Part shown: positions 1-9,087 of the stretch, in pieces
Numbering within the stretch: position 1 is the stretch's first letter
Layout: each line of letters starts with the position of its first letter
Assembly: GCA_030141605.1 (NCBI GenBank)
Contig: JAQGDQ010001859.1
Span: 1 to 23,188 of the forward strand
Origin: Tubiluchus corallicola
Taxonomy: Eukaryota > Priapulida > Priapulimorpha > Priapulimorphida > Tubiluchidae
Length of the DNA stretch: 23,188 bases
Reading direction: 5' to 3'
Position numbers and translations under genes: made by a program
Notes under the pieces: model-generated
Told to the model about the DNA's origin: nothing
Databases searched by the model: none
What the model saw: the letters and a program-made list of their open reading frames with translations, nothing else

Positions 1-3000
1 TGGTTAACCACATTCTCCAAAATGATATCCGCCAACTGCTGGGCTGTTTGTGCAGCATTTTGCAAACCAAACGGCATCACCGTAAACTCCCATTTGCCAA
101 AATCCGTGACAAAGGCAGATACTGGCTGTGACTCTTTTGCCAGTGGGACTTGCCAGTATGCCTTTGTCATGTCAATCACAGAAATCCATTCTGCTCCATG
201 CATCTCATCTAGGAGTTCGTCAGTCCTTGGAACTGGGTACTGCAAGAAGAGTGTCAACTTGTTGACTTGACGATAGTCTACGCAAAATCTTATTGCGGTT
301 CCTTGGTCTTTCGGAACAAGCAGAGCTGGTGACGACCATGGAGATTCAGACTTCCGGATAGCACCAATCTTCTCCATTTCTTGAATTTCTTTTCTCACCA
401 ATTCTTTCCGGGCTTGTGGAATCCGGTACGCTCTCTGATGTACAGGCTTGCAATCTTCATGTGCTAACAGGATTTTGTGCTTAATCAAGGAAGTGCGTCC
501 AGGGATATCTGTAAAAATATCACTGTAATCCTGAAGCACCATTTGGAGTTCTATCTTTTGTTCTGCAGACAAGTACTTGGGGATGGCTACATCATGTACA
601 AATTGTGTTTGCTGGGCTCCTGGCGTAAATGCTTCCTCTGGTAGGTGGGCAGCTTGGAGCATGTCAGCGAAAGAGTCAGAAGCTTGGGTGTCCGAGTGCA
701 AATCATCGACCCCTGGGAATTCATATCCTGATTCCAAACACTGAGTGTACAAAGCTAAACTCTCCGAGCGTCTGATATACGGTTTGAGGAGATTGATGTG
801 GAATGTCTGAGTTCTTTTCTTTCTGCCACGACCAGTAATGGCGACTTTATAAGTATGCTCAGAAATTTTGTCCACTACCTGATAAGGTCCGCGCCACTGT
901 TTAGACAGCTTGTTGTGAGCCTCGGGAAGTAGTACTAAAACTTCTTGGCCAACTTCTAATGCACGCATAGTTGTGAGCCGATCATACCAGCGCTTCTGCG
1001 CCAACTTTGCTTCCTGTAGAGCAGTATGAGCATCTTCTGTTGTTTGCTCAAGCTCATTGATAACACGATGGACGTAGTCGTCTACCTGTTCTAGTGTTGG
1101 TGGATCCAGATCACCCCACTTGCGACGTAATGCAGCCATGGGGCCCCTCACAGGAAAGCCATAGACAAGCTCAAATGGGCTGTATTTCAATGATTCTTGA
1201 GGCACCTCGCGATAGGCAAATAATACAAAAGGTATCAACTCATCCCATTCCATCGAGCGCTGGGTTTGTAGAAGTTTTCGTATCGAATTCTTTAGTGAAG
1301 AGTTAAATCTTTCTGTCACTCCCTGAGATTCTGGGTGGTAAGGTGTTGAGAAAATGCCTTTCACACTGAGTGCTTGCTCAAGGTCTGCAATAAGTGTTGA
1401 TGTAAATTGTGTCCCTCTGTCTGACTGTATTGTTCTAGGTACACCATGCCTGCAGATGAATTGAAGCAAAGCTTTTGCAACTTCACTAGCAGTTTCTGTC
1501 TTCAATGGATATGCATCTGGGTACCTGGTAGCTTGGTCGACTATAACCAATGCGTACTTGTGTCCAGCTTTAGTCCTGGGCATTGGCCCAATAAGATCAA
1601 TGCATATAGTAGAGAAAGGTTCTTTAACTACCGGATGTGGCTTCAAGGGTGCTCTATCCCTTTTCATGACCCTGGAAGTCTTCTGGCAGGCTGGACAAGA
1701 CTTAACATAGCTTTCTACTTGCTTACGCATTCCAGGCCAACAGTACTGACTTGCAATACGATCCCAAGTCTTCTTTTGACCTTGGTGAGCAGAAGTTAGT
1801 CCATCATGAGCCAATTTGATGACTTCTTGACGTCTGGCTTTAGGTAGTGCCAAACGATGCAGTATTGTGCCATGAGCTTTAGTAATTACATGTAAAACTC
1901 CATCTTCTAGATAGTAGCCACTTTTGCTTTCGATGCATTCGTTTTTAGGCTTAACGTGATCTAGCCAGTTGCGTAACGTTACGTCGGCTTTCTGTTCTTC
2001 TGCGAGCTTGGCCTTGCTCAGTGAGTCTAAGACTGATTGTTGCTTACTGGCAGTTTTCTCCTTTATGACTGGTAGTGGCACATCTCGTTCACTCTGCCTT
2101 TGAGTTCTGGCCTCAGCTTTTGCATCTTCAGCCAATATCTTTGCTTTAGCTCTTGTCGTCACCGGCAACACAAAATTTAAAGTTTTACTTCTCTTATCTG
2201 GGTGAGAACGTTGCCTTTTCCTTTTGGTTTTACCTTTCACAGCCATTGCATAAGTTGCTTTCTGTGTGATGGGATCCTCAACTGTATTGTTGGGCTTTTT
2301 CTTTACATCAGCAGTTAAGGAAGACCATATTGGCTTATTCAGACATGTTTCTCCAGCCGTCATCGGCTTTAACTCTGCCATAAAATCATTACCAAGTATC
2401 AGAGGTACTGGGCTGCTTGACACAACAGCAACGGTTAAGAATCCTGTGGCATATGGACTGGACACTTCAACCACCGCCACTGGGCATGACTTATTACAGT
2501 CATGGATGCATCTAAGATCGTGGTAAACATCTTTGAGATATTGATCATCTCTTACATAGCTTGGATTAGCCACACTTCTAGAAGCTCCTGTATCACGTAG
2601 GCCCAAAACATTAACTCCATTTAAAGTAGCATGGAAATAAGGGTGCCCTGTTACACACTGAGTAGGTCCAACTTCGGCAGTAGCTAACATTACAGCTTCA
2701 CTTGGTTTTAAAGCTAAAAGTTGCTTGTATGGTGTTTTTGGTTTCTCAGGAGGAGTTACACCAGTTCGTTGTGCTCTTTTCAGTGAACAGGCATTAGACA
2801 CGTGACCCACTTTTCCGCAATGGTAACAAGTCAGGTTACGATTAGCCGCAGGTGGACTAAAAGTATTACGCTTACTGTCAGAAAATTGTCGCCTGCAATT
2901 ATCTGGTGCTGGAGGTTTAAATCTCGACAATGAGGACCGAGGATTTTGTGCAGACATGTATGCATCAGCTTTCTCAGCTGCCTCATCAAGGTCGTACACG

Positions 3001-4058
3001 GCGTTCTTCTTGAGCCAAAGTGCTACTTCTGCAGGCAGAATAGCCATGAATTGCTCGTATACCAGAAGATCAATGGCTTCCTCAACTGTGCTAACTGAAA
3101 GTGATTTGCCCCAATTCTTTGCAGCTTGCCTTAGCCGTACCAAAACTTGTGCACAAGTCTCGTCCTTTTTCTTTATAAGGTCACGAAAGGTCACACGATA
3201 ACTTTCCGGACTGATTAAGTAAGCCTGAAGAATTGCTTGTTTGACCTTCTCATAATCCTGCACATCTTCATCGTCTACAAGCTGGAAAGCATGGCAGGCT
3301 TTTCCAGATAAATGAGGAGCCAAAGACGCACAATAGCGAGTCATAGGGATGCTGTTGACAGCGCAAGTTTTCTCAAAATACGTGAGCCATTCTAAAATAG
3401 TTTCACATTGTCCCTCTTTATAGGGTCTCAACTTCAAGCGTTTCTCATTAGCTGCTGAAAAATTTCTCTCATCCGGAGTGGGGGTTAAAGCCGCTGTAGA
3501 TGCTGAACGATCCGTCCTTTCAGCCATCCTTAGCTCATGCTCCCGACACTCTCTACGTTCTCTTAGCTCCAATTCGCGCATGCTCAGTTCATTCTCCAAC
3601 CTCATTTTCTCCAGTTGAAGGATAAGTGTGGCTTGGTCCTGTGTTTGGACACCTGCCAAATCATAATTCCCTGCTACGTTCGCACCAGAAAATGTTCCTC
3701 GCCCTTTTCCTTTAGATAGTGGTGTAGGCGCAATCCTTGAAAGTTCTGGTGGACTTGGAGTTGTCATCAATGCTGCACCCAATGTCTCTTCTTCTTTTTC
3801 ATCCTCTTCTTCTTCCTTTCCTTCTCTGTCTTCTTCTTCATTTTCTGTGAGAAGCTTCTCCACTGCACTATGCCCAGTTACGCTCATTCCAGGGCCCTGA
3901 AGGGAATTTAGCATTGCCTGCTGTTTCAAAATAGCATCTATTAAAGTAGGCTTTGTTCTGGGAAGGACTGATATGCCGATTTCACGTGCAATTACTTTAA
4001 GTGTTTCAACAGTCTCATAGTTCAATGAAACAGGTGTGAAAGTCGCTTTATGAGACAT
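1..4058 (-). CDS. gag-pol: Gag-Pol polyprotein, domain order Gag-PR-INT-RT (partial, C-terminus missing)
   Basis: The frame starts at the ATG at 4058-4056 and stays open for 1352 codons to the edge; I checked every in-frame triplet for stops. By residue: acidic run 72-91; probable coiled coil 133-183; capsid ~208-370 with a SCAN-like C-terminal half 287-370; CCHC knuckle 411-424 (CX2CX4HX4C); protease with DTGA at 489; integrase HHCC zinc finger 751-791 (HX6HX29CX2C); integrase core Asp821, Asp880 and Glu916 (the D,D-35-E spacing); GPY/F near 1057; reverse transcriptase from ~1180, with FCVDYRQVN, VIDMTKAYWQVPL (Asp1296) and MPFGLQNA. The YxDD active site lies beyond the edge. The polyprotein supplies capsid assembly, processing, reverse transcription and integration. 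Gag and Pol are in one frame, so no frameshift is needed between them. The start is the first in-frame ATG after the primer binding site. Confidence 0.93.
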   Translation of the reverse strand, partial: MSHKATFTPVSLNYETVETLKVIAREIGISVLPRTKPTLIDAILKQQAMLNSLQGPGMSVTGHSAVEKLLTENEEEDREGKEEEEDEKEEETLGAALMTTPSPPELSRIAPTPLSKGKGRGTFSGANVAGNYDLAGVQTQDQATLILQLEKMRLENELSMRELELRERRECREHELRMAERTDRSASTAALTPTPDERNFSAANEKRLKLRPYKEGQCETILEWLTYFEKTCAVNSIPMTRYCASLAPHLSGKACHAFQLVDDEDVQDYEKVKQAILQAYLISPESYRVTFRDLIKKKDETCAQVLVRLRQAAKNWGKSLSVSTVEEAIDLLVYEQFMAILPAEVALWLKKNAVYDLDEAAEKADAYMSAQNPRSSLSRFKPPAPDNCRRQFSDSKRNTFSPPAANRNLTCYHCGKVGHVSNACSLKRAQRTGVTPPEKPKTPYKQLLALKPSEAVMLATAEVGPTQCVTGHPYFHATLNGVNVLGLRDTGASRSVANPSYVRDDQYLKDVYHDLRCIHDCNKSCPVAVVEVSSPYATGFLTVAVVSSSPVPLILGNDFMAELKPMTAGETCLNKPIWSSLTADVKKKPNNTVEDPITQKATYAMAVKGKTKRKRQRSHPDKRSKTLNFVLPVTTRAKAKILAEDAKAEARTQRQSERDVPLPVIKEKTASKQQSVLDSLSKAKLAEEQKADVTLRNWLDHVKPKNECIESKSGYYLEDGVLHVITKAHGTILHRLALPKARRQEVIKLAHDGLTSAHQGQKKTWDRIASQYCWPGMRKQVESYVKSCPACQKTSRVMKRDRAPLKPHPVVKEPFSTICIDLIGPMPRTKAGHKYALVIVDQATRYPDAYPLKTETASEVAKALLQFICRHGVPRTIQSDRGTQFTSTLIADLEQALSVKGIFSTPYHPESQGVTERFNSSLKNSIRKLLQTQRSMEWDELIPFVLFAYREVPQESLKYSPFELVYGFPVRGPMAALRRKWGDLDPPTLEQVDDYVHRVINELEQTTEDAHTALQEAKLAQKRWYDRLTTMRALEVGQEVLVLLPEAHNKLSKQWRGPYQVVDKISEHTYKVAITGRGRKKRTQTFHINLLKPYIRRSESLALYTQCLESGYEFPGVDDLHSDTQASDSFADMLQAAHLPEEAFTPGAQQTQFVHDVAIPKYLSAEQKIELQMVLQDYSDIFTDIPGRTSLIKHKILLAHEDCKPVHQRAYRIPQARKELVRKEIQEMEKIGAIRKSESPWSSPALLVPKDQGTAIRFCVDYRQVNKLTLFLQYPVPRTDELLDEMHGAEWISVIDMTKAYWQVPLAKESQPVSAFVTDFGKWEFTVMPFGLQNAAQTAQQLADIILENVVN

Positions 4059-4230
4059 GACATTTACTGGGAAGGGTTTGCGTAATTGTAGAGTAACAAT
4101 GTTTACATGTACCTACACTGAGGGTGTCTACTTTAATTCTGATTATGAAACACCCGTTTCAATAATGCAATACTTTACTCAAAGCGTTCTATTAATCAAC
4201 TGTAATAACCAGCAGCTCAATAACTGACAA

Positions 4231-4249
4231 GATCCCACCGCTGCCACCA
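4231..4249 (-). other. Primer binding site, complementary to a tRNA-Leu 3' end
   Basis: The minus strand reads TGGTGGCAGCGGTGGGATC, starting three bases inside the LTR edge. Its complement ends ATCCCACCGCTGCCACCA, which is the 3' end of animal tRNA-Leu of the AAG type (T-arm end, acceptor strand and added CCA) over 18 positions. Minus-strand DNA synthesis would start here. Its place between LTR and gag fixes the LTR edge at 4253. Confidence 0.85.
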
Positions 4250-4252
4250 AAA

Positions 4253-5296
4253 TGTGACGCCGGGTTTTACTTGTTGGTTTTCTGTTCCTTATTTAAGCCA
4301 GATTTTCTTCAACAATTCCCAAACTAGTACTCCTAGCCGAGCGGAGAGGTAGTAGTACACAGATGTTAATAGTTTAGAAACTGAATCAGTTTCTCATAGG
4401 TACCTACGGGGCGTACCTTGAGATAAGAGTGGGATCTTAAGTGTCGGCCTTGAGTTGCTGTTATTGTGTTTAGCTAACAAAGTGTGAACTATTCATAATA
4501 TTTTCACTATTCAAATACCTTTTAAACGTTCACAAACAAACGCACTCCAAGATACATATTTTGTGTATAAAGAACAATCAAAATTTAATTAACAAATTTG
4601 TGATGATATGATCAAAAAGATAATTTTCAAAAGCAATCAGATAAATACGAGGCAAAACCCAACTAAAGATAAACAAATTAAATTCTAATACACTAGGTAC
4701 TCACTAATTACCCTTTCCCTGGGAGGTGCACCGAAAAACCTGTCCACGCTGAGATGGTTTACTGTCCATTAACGTCTTGGCATGCCACATAATCACTGGT
4801 GACGTCACTGGAAACGAAGTGTGCACTGTCCCGTCTATGAGGTAGGTGAGATGACATCGTGAATGGTTTAACTTTCTCAGAGGCTAGCGTCAGGTAAATT
4901 TATGCAGTGATATTCAGTCCAAACTTTCCACATGAACAGTAGTAACTCCATAACGGCTTAAGCAAATTATCCCCAGTATCCATTTGGCTGTAAACTCCGA
5001 TGGTACACAAAATGTATCACAACGTATCTAGACTGCTCGAAAACGTTACTGTCCTTTAACTGTAATCACAGCTATATATAATGCTAAATGCCAAACTGCA
5101 ACACATTACATAGTCTGCAGGTAACACGTACAGAGCAAACGTCTTTACTTCATAGCTATAGACGTGCCGACTGAAGCCGTCGAAATAAAACTAGTACGAC
5201 AACCTGGTTTCCAAATTATGCACTTGTTGAAGGACAGGTGTGTGGCTTTCCCATCCCGCAGTACTTACAGTACCTATTCATAATACTAGGTAAACA
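4253..5296 (-). repeat. 5' LTR of the gypsy element
   Basis: The inner edge is clear: plus-strand TGTGACGCC at 4253 (minus end ...GTCACA) follows the primer binding site after three A residues. The outer edge needs a TGT start on the minus strand. Candidates are 5296 (TGTTTACC) and 5269 (TGTAAGTAC), giving an LTR of 1044 or 1017 bp. A TATA box lies on the minus strand at 5080-5071. I found no clear AATAAA on the minus strand, only an ATTAAA near 4587. The partner LTR is outside the window, so the edges cannot be confirmed by comparison. Confidence 0.7.
5071..5080 (-). promoter_or_regulatory. LTR TATA box
   Basis: The minus strand reads TATATATAGC about 190-220 bp from the LTR's 5' edge, a usual U3 position. 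RNA would start near 5045 and run into the leader and gag. Confidence 0.5.
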
Positions 5297-5949
5297 TTCA
5301 TGTATAGTAAACTGTTCATAACAACTTGGTTAGACAGTAAGATGTCTTCATCTGTATAGCGTGCAGTAAGCTCAAGCACAGAGTGGGGGTCCGATAGTTG
5401 CAAGATCGATTCTGACAATTGGTCTATCTTCTGAAGTCTGGCCTTGAGTGAGGCTATGCAAGTTTTAACCCGCTGTAAATATTGACTGGGGTTTCGTGAG
5501 ATAACACTAGAAGAAGCTGAGATAAGAGTGTTGGCTTCTAGTTCATCTTTGTGTATTTGTTCAATTTGTTTGGCTCGGATAAGCATAAAAGAAGAAAGTC
5601 TAGCGTTGGCCGCCACTTGCTGGGGTTCGATTTTCATCGCAGCTGCAGGATTCGAAGTAGGCAGCAAAGGAATAGCTGTAGTAGTAATTGTAGCCGTACC
5701 CGTAGTTACAGGTTTAGCCGCTGTCGTCGAAGCTAGCGTGTCAGTAGTAGTGACAGTAACAACAGGCTTCTTAGGTTTAACCCCTTGATAACCATCTGAG
5801 GGAAGCGGATCAACAGATGAAGTTTGATCCAAAGTTTCTGCCTCAAATTCAGTTTCAGTATCAGAAAGATGTTGTTCGTCTCCTGATTCATATGTACTTT
5901 TTAACGCTTCTTCCATCTTAGCCGTTTTACTACGAGTCTGTATAGACAT
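5278..5949 (-). pseudogene. BEL/Pao-like Gag N-terminal fragment, truncated next to the gypsy LTR
   Basis: This is a 223-codon frame with ATG at 5949. It opens with a basic start (TRSKTAK), then an acidic Ser/Glu/Asp linker, then a Thr/Val/Ala-rich low-complexity stretch (~residues 75-110). A helical region (~115-215) follows, with spaced Leu, Lys and Asp, as in RVKTCIASLKARLQKIDQL. That layout resembles the N-terminal Gag region of BEL/Pao elements upstream of the DUF1759-type part. The likeness is by eye, with no single diagnostic motif. The frame stops just where the neighbouring LTR begins. If the LTR edge is 5296, the last six residues and the stop are LTR-encoded and the insertion cut the Gag. 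I could not find a matching PBS or LTR to the right. It could instead be a host exon or another element. Confidence 0.45.
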
Positions 5950-7067
5950 GTATGCTGTAAAGTAATAGGATTAGGACACAAGATGAACAATCACGTTTAA
6001 CAATCAATCAATTTTATCAAACCTTAAAAGGTACACAAACTATACGCAATCAAATAAGAATGAATATTTGTAGTACTAGTTAGTTATGTGCTGTATAAAC
6101 GCTGCGACCTTTTCCAGCCCTTGACCTTGGAGCCGATACGCTATGCTACAGCTATAAACAAAAATGACCCAGATTTAAGCTGTACAGCAAAACGTCCTAG
6201 TTAAACTCGTAAACCTGTAGAAAAAATTTTGTCAGCGAAGTAAGCTGTAAAATAAAATGTTATCAGACTATATACTATGCTAGGCTGAAAATAAAAGGTA
6301 GAAATTACAATATTTAGTTTTGCTGTCACAAATTACGTGCCTTACGAGAAGCATAAAATCAATACCAAAGGCTACCATTAAGAATACAACAAACGTATGA
6401 TTCAAGTTATAGCGTTATATCTTACTATTATAGTAAGCCTTGTGCTTCTCTACAGGTCTTATCAACGTCAGCTTATTTGTATCAGTAGCGCTAAACTAAA
6501 TGACTCGAGCGCATATAATTTATAAAACTGACTATAAAAATATGAAGCACCCTCCCGAGGGCAAAGAACTTTTTGGACAGCAGCAAAATTTGCAAAATTT
6601 AAGCAGCCTAGCAAGTGCTCACACTTCAAATATTGACGGATTTAATTTAAGCAAAACCGGTGTGAGGCACAATGTGAAAAATGCTCGTTTTTTCATAAAT
6701 GTTTTGTGGGAGAGACGTCGGCCTGGTTCTTAATTAAACAATTACGTGGAAGTGTATATAGTCTAGTATGGTTTTTATAGAGAAAGGTGCATAACGCTTA
6801 AGTCTACGAGTTGATAATTAGAATGGTTTGCTGTTACTGAAACATATAATTTAGACTAAATTTTGACTCTTAACAAAAACTTCATAACCATTGGTTTAAA
6901 AGGAGTGGCCACCCAAATAAAATTTATTCAATTCACAAGATCTGTCGCAATTACATAGTTACTACTTATAACAGCAGTAAACCTAATTATAGATACACAT
7001 CAGCACATAACCAAAAAAAAAACTATTAAAGAAAGGGGGAAAAATTCACCTAACGAATTAGGCGGAC

Positions 7068-7106
7068 CATTTGACGTCTGCTTGTAGGAAAAGCAACCGT
7101 CAAATG
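7068..7106. repeat. Two-stem inverted repeat (hairpin)
   Basis: CATTTGACG (7068-7076) is perfectly complementary to CGTCAAATG (7098-7106). Inside it, GCTT (7080-7083) pairs with AAGC (7091-7094) across equal 3-nt internal loops, closing on a 7-nt loop. The symmetry is unusual for random AT-rich DNA. Function is unknown. Confidence 0.6.
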
Positions 7107-7259
7107 CTCCCTGTACAATGGTGACGAAGGAATTTATAGCTTCGGAATGAAGCCCGTATGAATAACTCAAGGTTAACCTAATTGAATCACTCTAGATAAA
7201 TTTGCAAAGGTTATAGAACCGGAATAAACTAGTTTACAATGCTGTAGAGTAGAATTCAA

Positions 7260-7275
7260 TCACGGGAATCCGTGA
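7260..7275. repeat. Short perfect inverted repeat
   Basis: TCACGG, loop GAAT, then CCGTGA. It could be a protein-binding dyad, but at this length it could also be chance. Confidence 0.4.
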
Positions 7276-7594
7276 CAATGTATATATATTTATATTTATA
7301 TGTAGCAAGATTTGGGTACAACTCAGGGCGTACGAGAAGGACACAATCGGACACAGGACTCATCAAGGGCGTATCCAGGTAGTAAAGTTAGGGGGAGCAA
7401 GCAAATGAAAAAGGCGCCGCCGTGACAACAACCAAACAATTTTTAACAGTCAGAATATATAATTGTCAGTAGGCAATGGTGTCTAAAAATCACGTGACAG
7501 GTGATTAATAATATATTATATTATAATAATAAGATTTGGAACAATTTAATTCTTGGTTGAACCAGTCAGCCTTGACAAATGAGTTACATAAATG

Positions 7595-7744
<150 letters not shown>

Positions 7745-7984
7745 AATTCACTTCGGTGGCTATAGTTAACGAATAAGACTAATTTTCGGCCCACATAGGC
7801 ATTAACAGTTGATAAAACGTTTACATTGAACTAAACATGTTAGCTTAAGCCTACTACTAAACAACGTCGACTGTACAAGCAGACCTGCTCTGTGCAATAC
7901 ATTCTATTACAGGGAACAGGAAGTATCACAGGTAAGGACGCCAGTTTTGTTGCTTAGAATGGTCGATTCCGAAGCCACGCCAGG

Positions 7985-8014
7985 TATAAAAGCCCGTGAC
8001 AAGCGAGGTACAGT
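7985..8014 (+). promoter_or_regulatory. Candidate core promoter: TATA box plus initiator
   Basis: TATAAAAG at 7985-7992 is followed about 27 bp downstream by CAGT (8011-8014), the usual initiator spacing. Donor-like GTAAGT sites follow at 8034 and 8152. It could drive the plus-strand gene whose coding exons follow, or be a promoter left by a mobile element. No transcript evidence is available. Confidence 0.5.
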
Positions 8015-8129
8015 CTCTTTTGTCTGAGCGACTGTAAGTATCGCATATTCCCTTTTTTGTAGTGCGAAGTGTTAATATTATTAGTTTACTGTGTGAATTA
8101 TTATTGCCATTTGTGTTTTTACTTGAATA

Positions 8130-8151
8130 ATGTTATTTAGAAGACTCGAGT
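8130..8151 (+). CDS. Candidate first coding exon of the unknown plus-strand gene
   Basis: The ATG at 8130 (A at -3) opens seven codons, MLFRRLE plus one base, ending at a strong donor (T then GTAAGTATT at 8152). It lies about 120 nt after the candidate promoter. The phase-1 end matches the entry phase of both candidate microexons at 11095 and 11392. The exon is short and supported only by signals and phase. A second ATG in a good context at 8236 gives just nine codons and is less likely. Confidence 0.3.
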
Positions 8152-8480
8152 GTAAGTATTTTGTACTATTATTACTGACTGATGTTATATTCGAACAAAC
8201 TTGTGGGGTAAGAAAATAGTTTTAAAACTTCCAACATGGCGGACACGGGCAACTACGTGGCATAAATTTGTAGTGTCATTTTGGGTGTTTATTAAATGAA
8301 TCCCAGCGACTTTAAACGTGAATGTAACCGATTTTTTTTACGTTTCGTCCCACGTATAGTATGCTCAAACTATTAGGGGTGTCTGATTCGGTAACGTCAC
8401 GTTTTTGCTAGTATAATAAAATGTTTGTTTTTTATGTCGGATATAAACAAACTTGGTTTGATTTGCGTTGATCAGAATTT

Positions 8481-8858
8481 CAAACATTTTTGTTAGCTGG
8501 AAGTTTACATATTTGCACAGCAGGGTGTTCTTAAATGTAAACTATTTCGGTGATTAACAGTTACTATTACAGTTTAGACACACATGGAAGATAATATTAT
8601 CGAAACATGTCATACAAACATGCTGATGTTTTATGACTAAAACGTTTCATCTTAAGAATGTTTAATTTAAAAATTTTGAAAAATTTAAATTTGGAATTTT
8701 TAAATATTGCAGCTTTTGCTTTCCTAGATTATAATTTTTTAAAACATTTTTGTTTCTGGAAATTAACATATTTGCGGAGCAAAATTTTCTTAAATGTAAA
8801 TTTCAGTAATTAGGCCTTATAATTGACTTTTACAATTTAAATACATTATTACAGTTTA
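8481..8858. repeat. Diverged direct repeat pair
   Basis: Copy 1 (8481-8576) and copy 2 (8741-8858) share, in order, an AACATTTTTGTT block, a TACATATTTGC or AACATATTTGC block, TTCTTAAATGTAAA, and an ATTACAGTTTA end. Both hold small indels. It looks like an old local duplication about 260 bp apart. Confidence 0.6.
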
Positions 8859-8871
8859 ACAACCCCTCTGA

Positions 8872-8936
8872 TTCAATTGTACCAACACTCCCCTCTGTCA
8901 CGTTGGTTACATCTTACTTATGATCTAAGCATTACT
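8872..8936 (+). repeat. Left arm of a 65-bp inverted repeat
   Basis: It matches the reverse complement of 10191-10255 with about nine mismatches and no gaps. Shared blocks include TTCAATTGT, CTCCCCTCTGTCA, TGGTTACATC and GCATTACT. The arms enclose about 1.25 kb including the 33-bp minisatellite. Confidence 0.8.
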
Positions 8937-9087
8937 ACTTTACAATTAGCTGAAATATCTCTTTCAATTTATCTCTATAATGAATAAGAACTTATTCCTA
9001 TGAAGTCAAAAATCTTGTCTGGGAAAATTAATGGCTCTTATTAGTGAAATGTCAATGCGACTGTTAACACATTATTGTTATTATCTA

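Larger units (their letters stand above)
1..5296 (-). mobile_element. Gmr1-like Ty3/gypsy LTR retrotransposon, 5' part (cut by window edge)
   Basis: Seen: reading the minus strand there is an LTR, a tRNA-type primer binding site, a leader of about 170 nt, then a single Gag-Pol frame that runs off the left edge inside reverse transcriptase. The domain order Gag-PR-INT-RT is read directly from motifs. Known: most Ty3/gypsy elements place INT after RT-RNaseH; the Gmr1 group, first described from Atlantic cod and then other deuterostomes, has INT first. Inferred: the rest of RT, RNase H, the polypurine tract and the second LTR lie to the left of the window. The frame has no stop or frameshift, so this copy is probably young. 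The right boundary is 5269 or 5296; I prefer 5296 because it explains where the neighbouring frame breaks. Confidence 0.85.

Noticed and set aside
22-3201. Plus-strand open frames at 22-270, 1094-1306, 1446-1799, 2266-2526 and 2956-3201
   Set aside because: They lie antisense to the gypsy Gag-Pol frame, which has clear protein motifs throughout. They are shadows.
5528-5788. Plus-strand frames opposite the BEL-like fragment
   Set aside because: Val/Ala and Arg/Ser bias mirrors the Thr/Ala-rich low-complexity part of the minus-strand frame.
6500-6733. 77-codon plus-strand frame
   Set aside because: No recognisable motif, no promoter or splice context, composition like the surrounding AT-rich DNA.
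8236-8265. Start codon in good context (CCAACATGG) opening MADTGNYVA
   Set aside because: It stops after nine codons and has no good donor before the stop, so it is unlikely to begin the gene; the bases resemble a YY1-like promoter motif instead.
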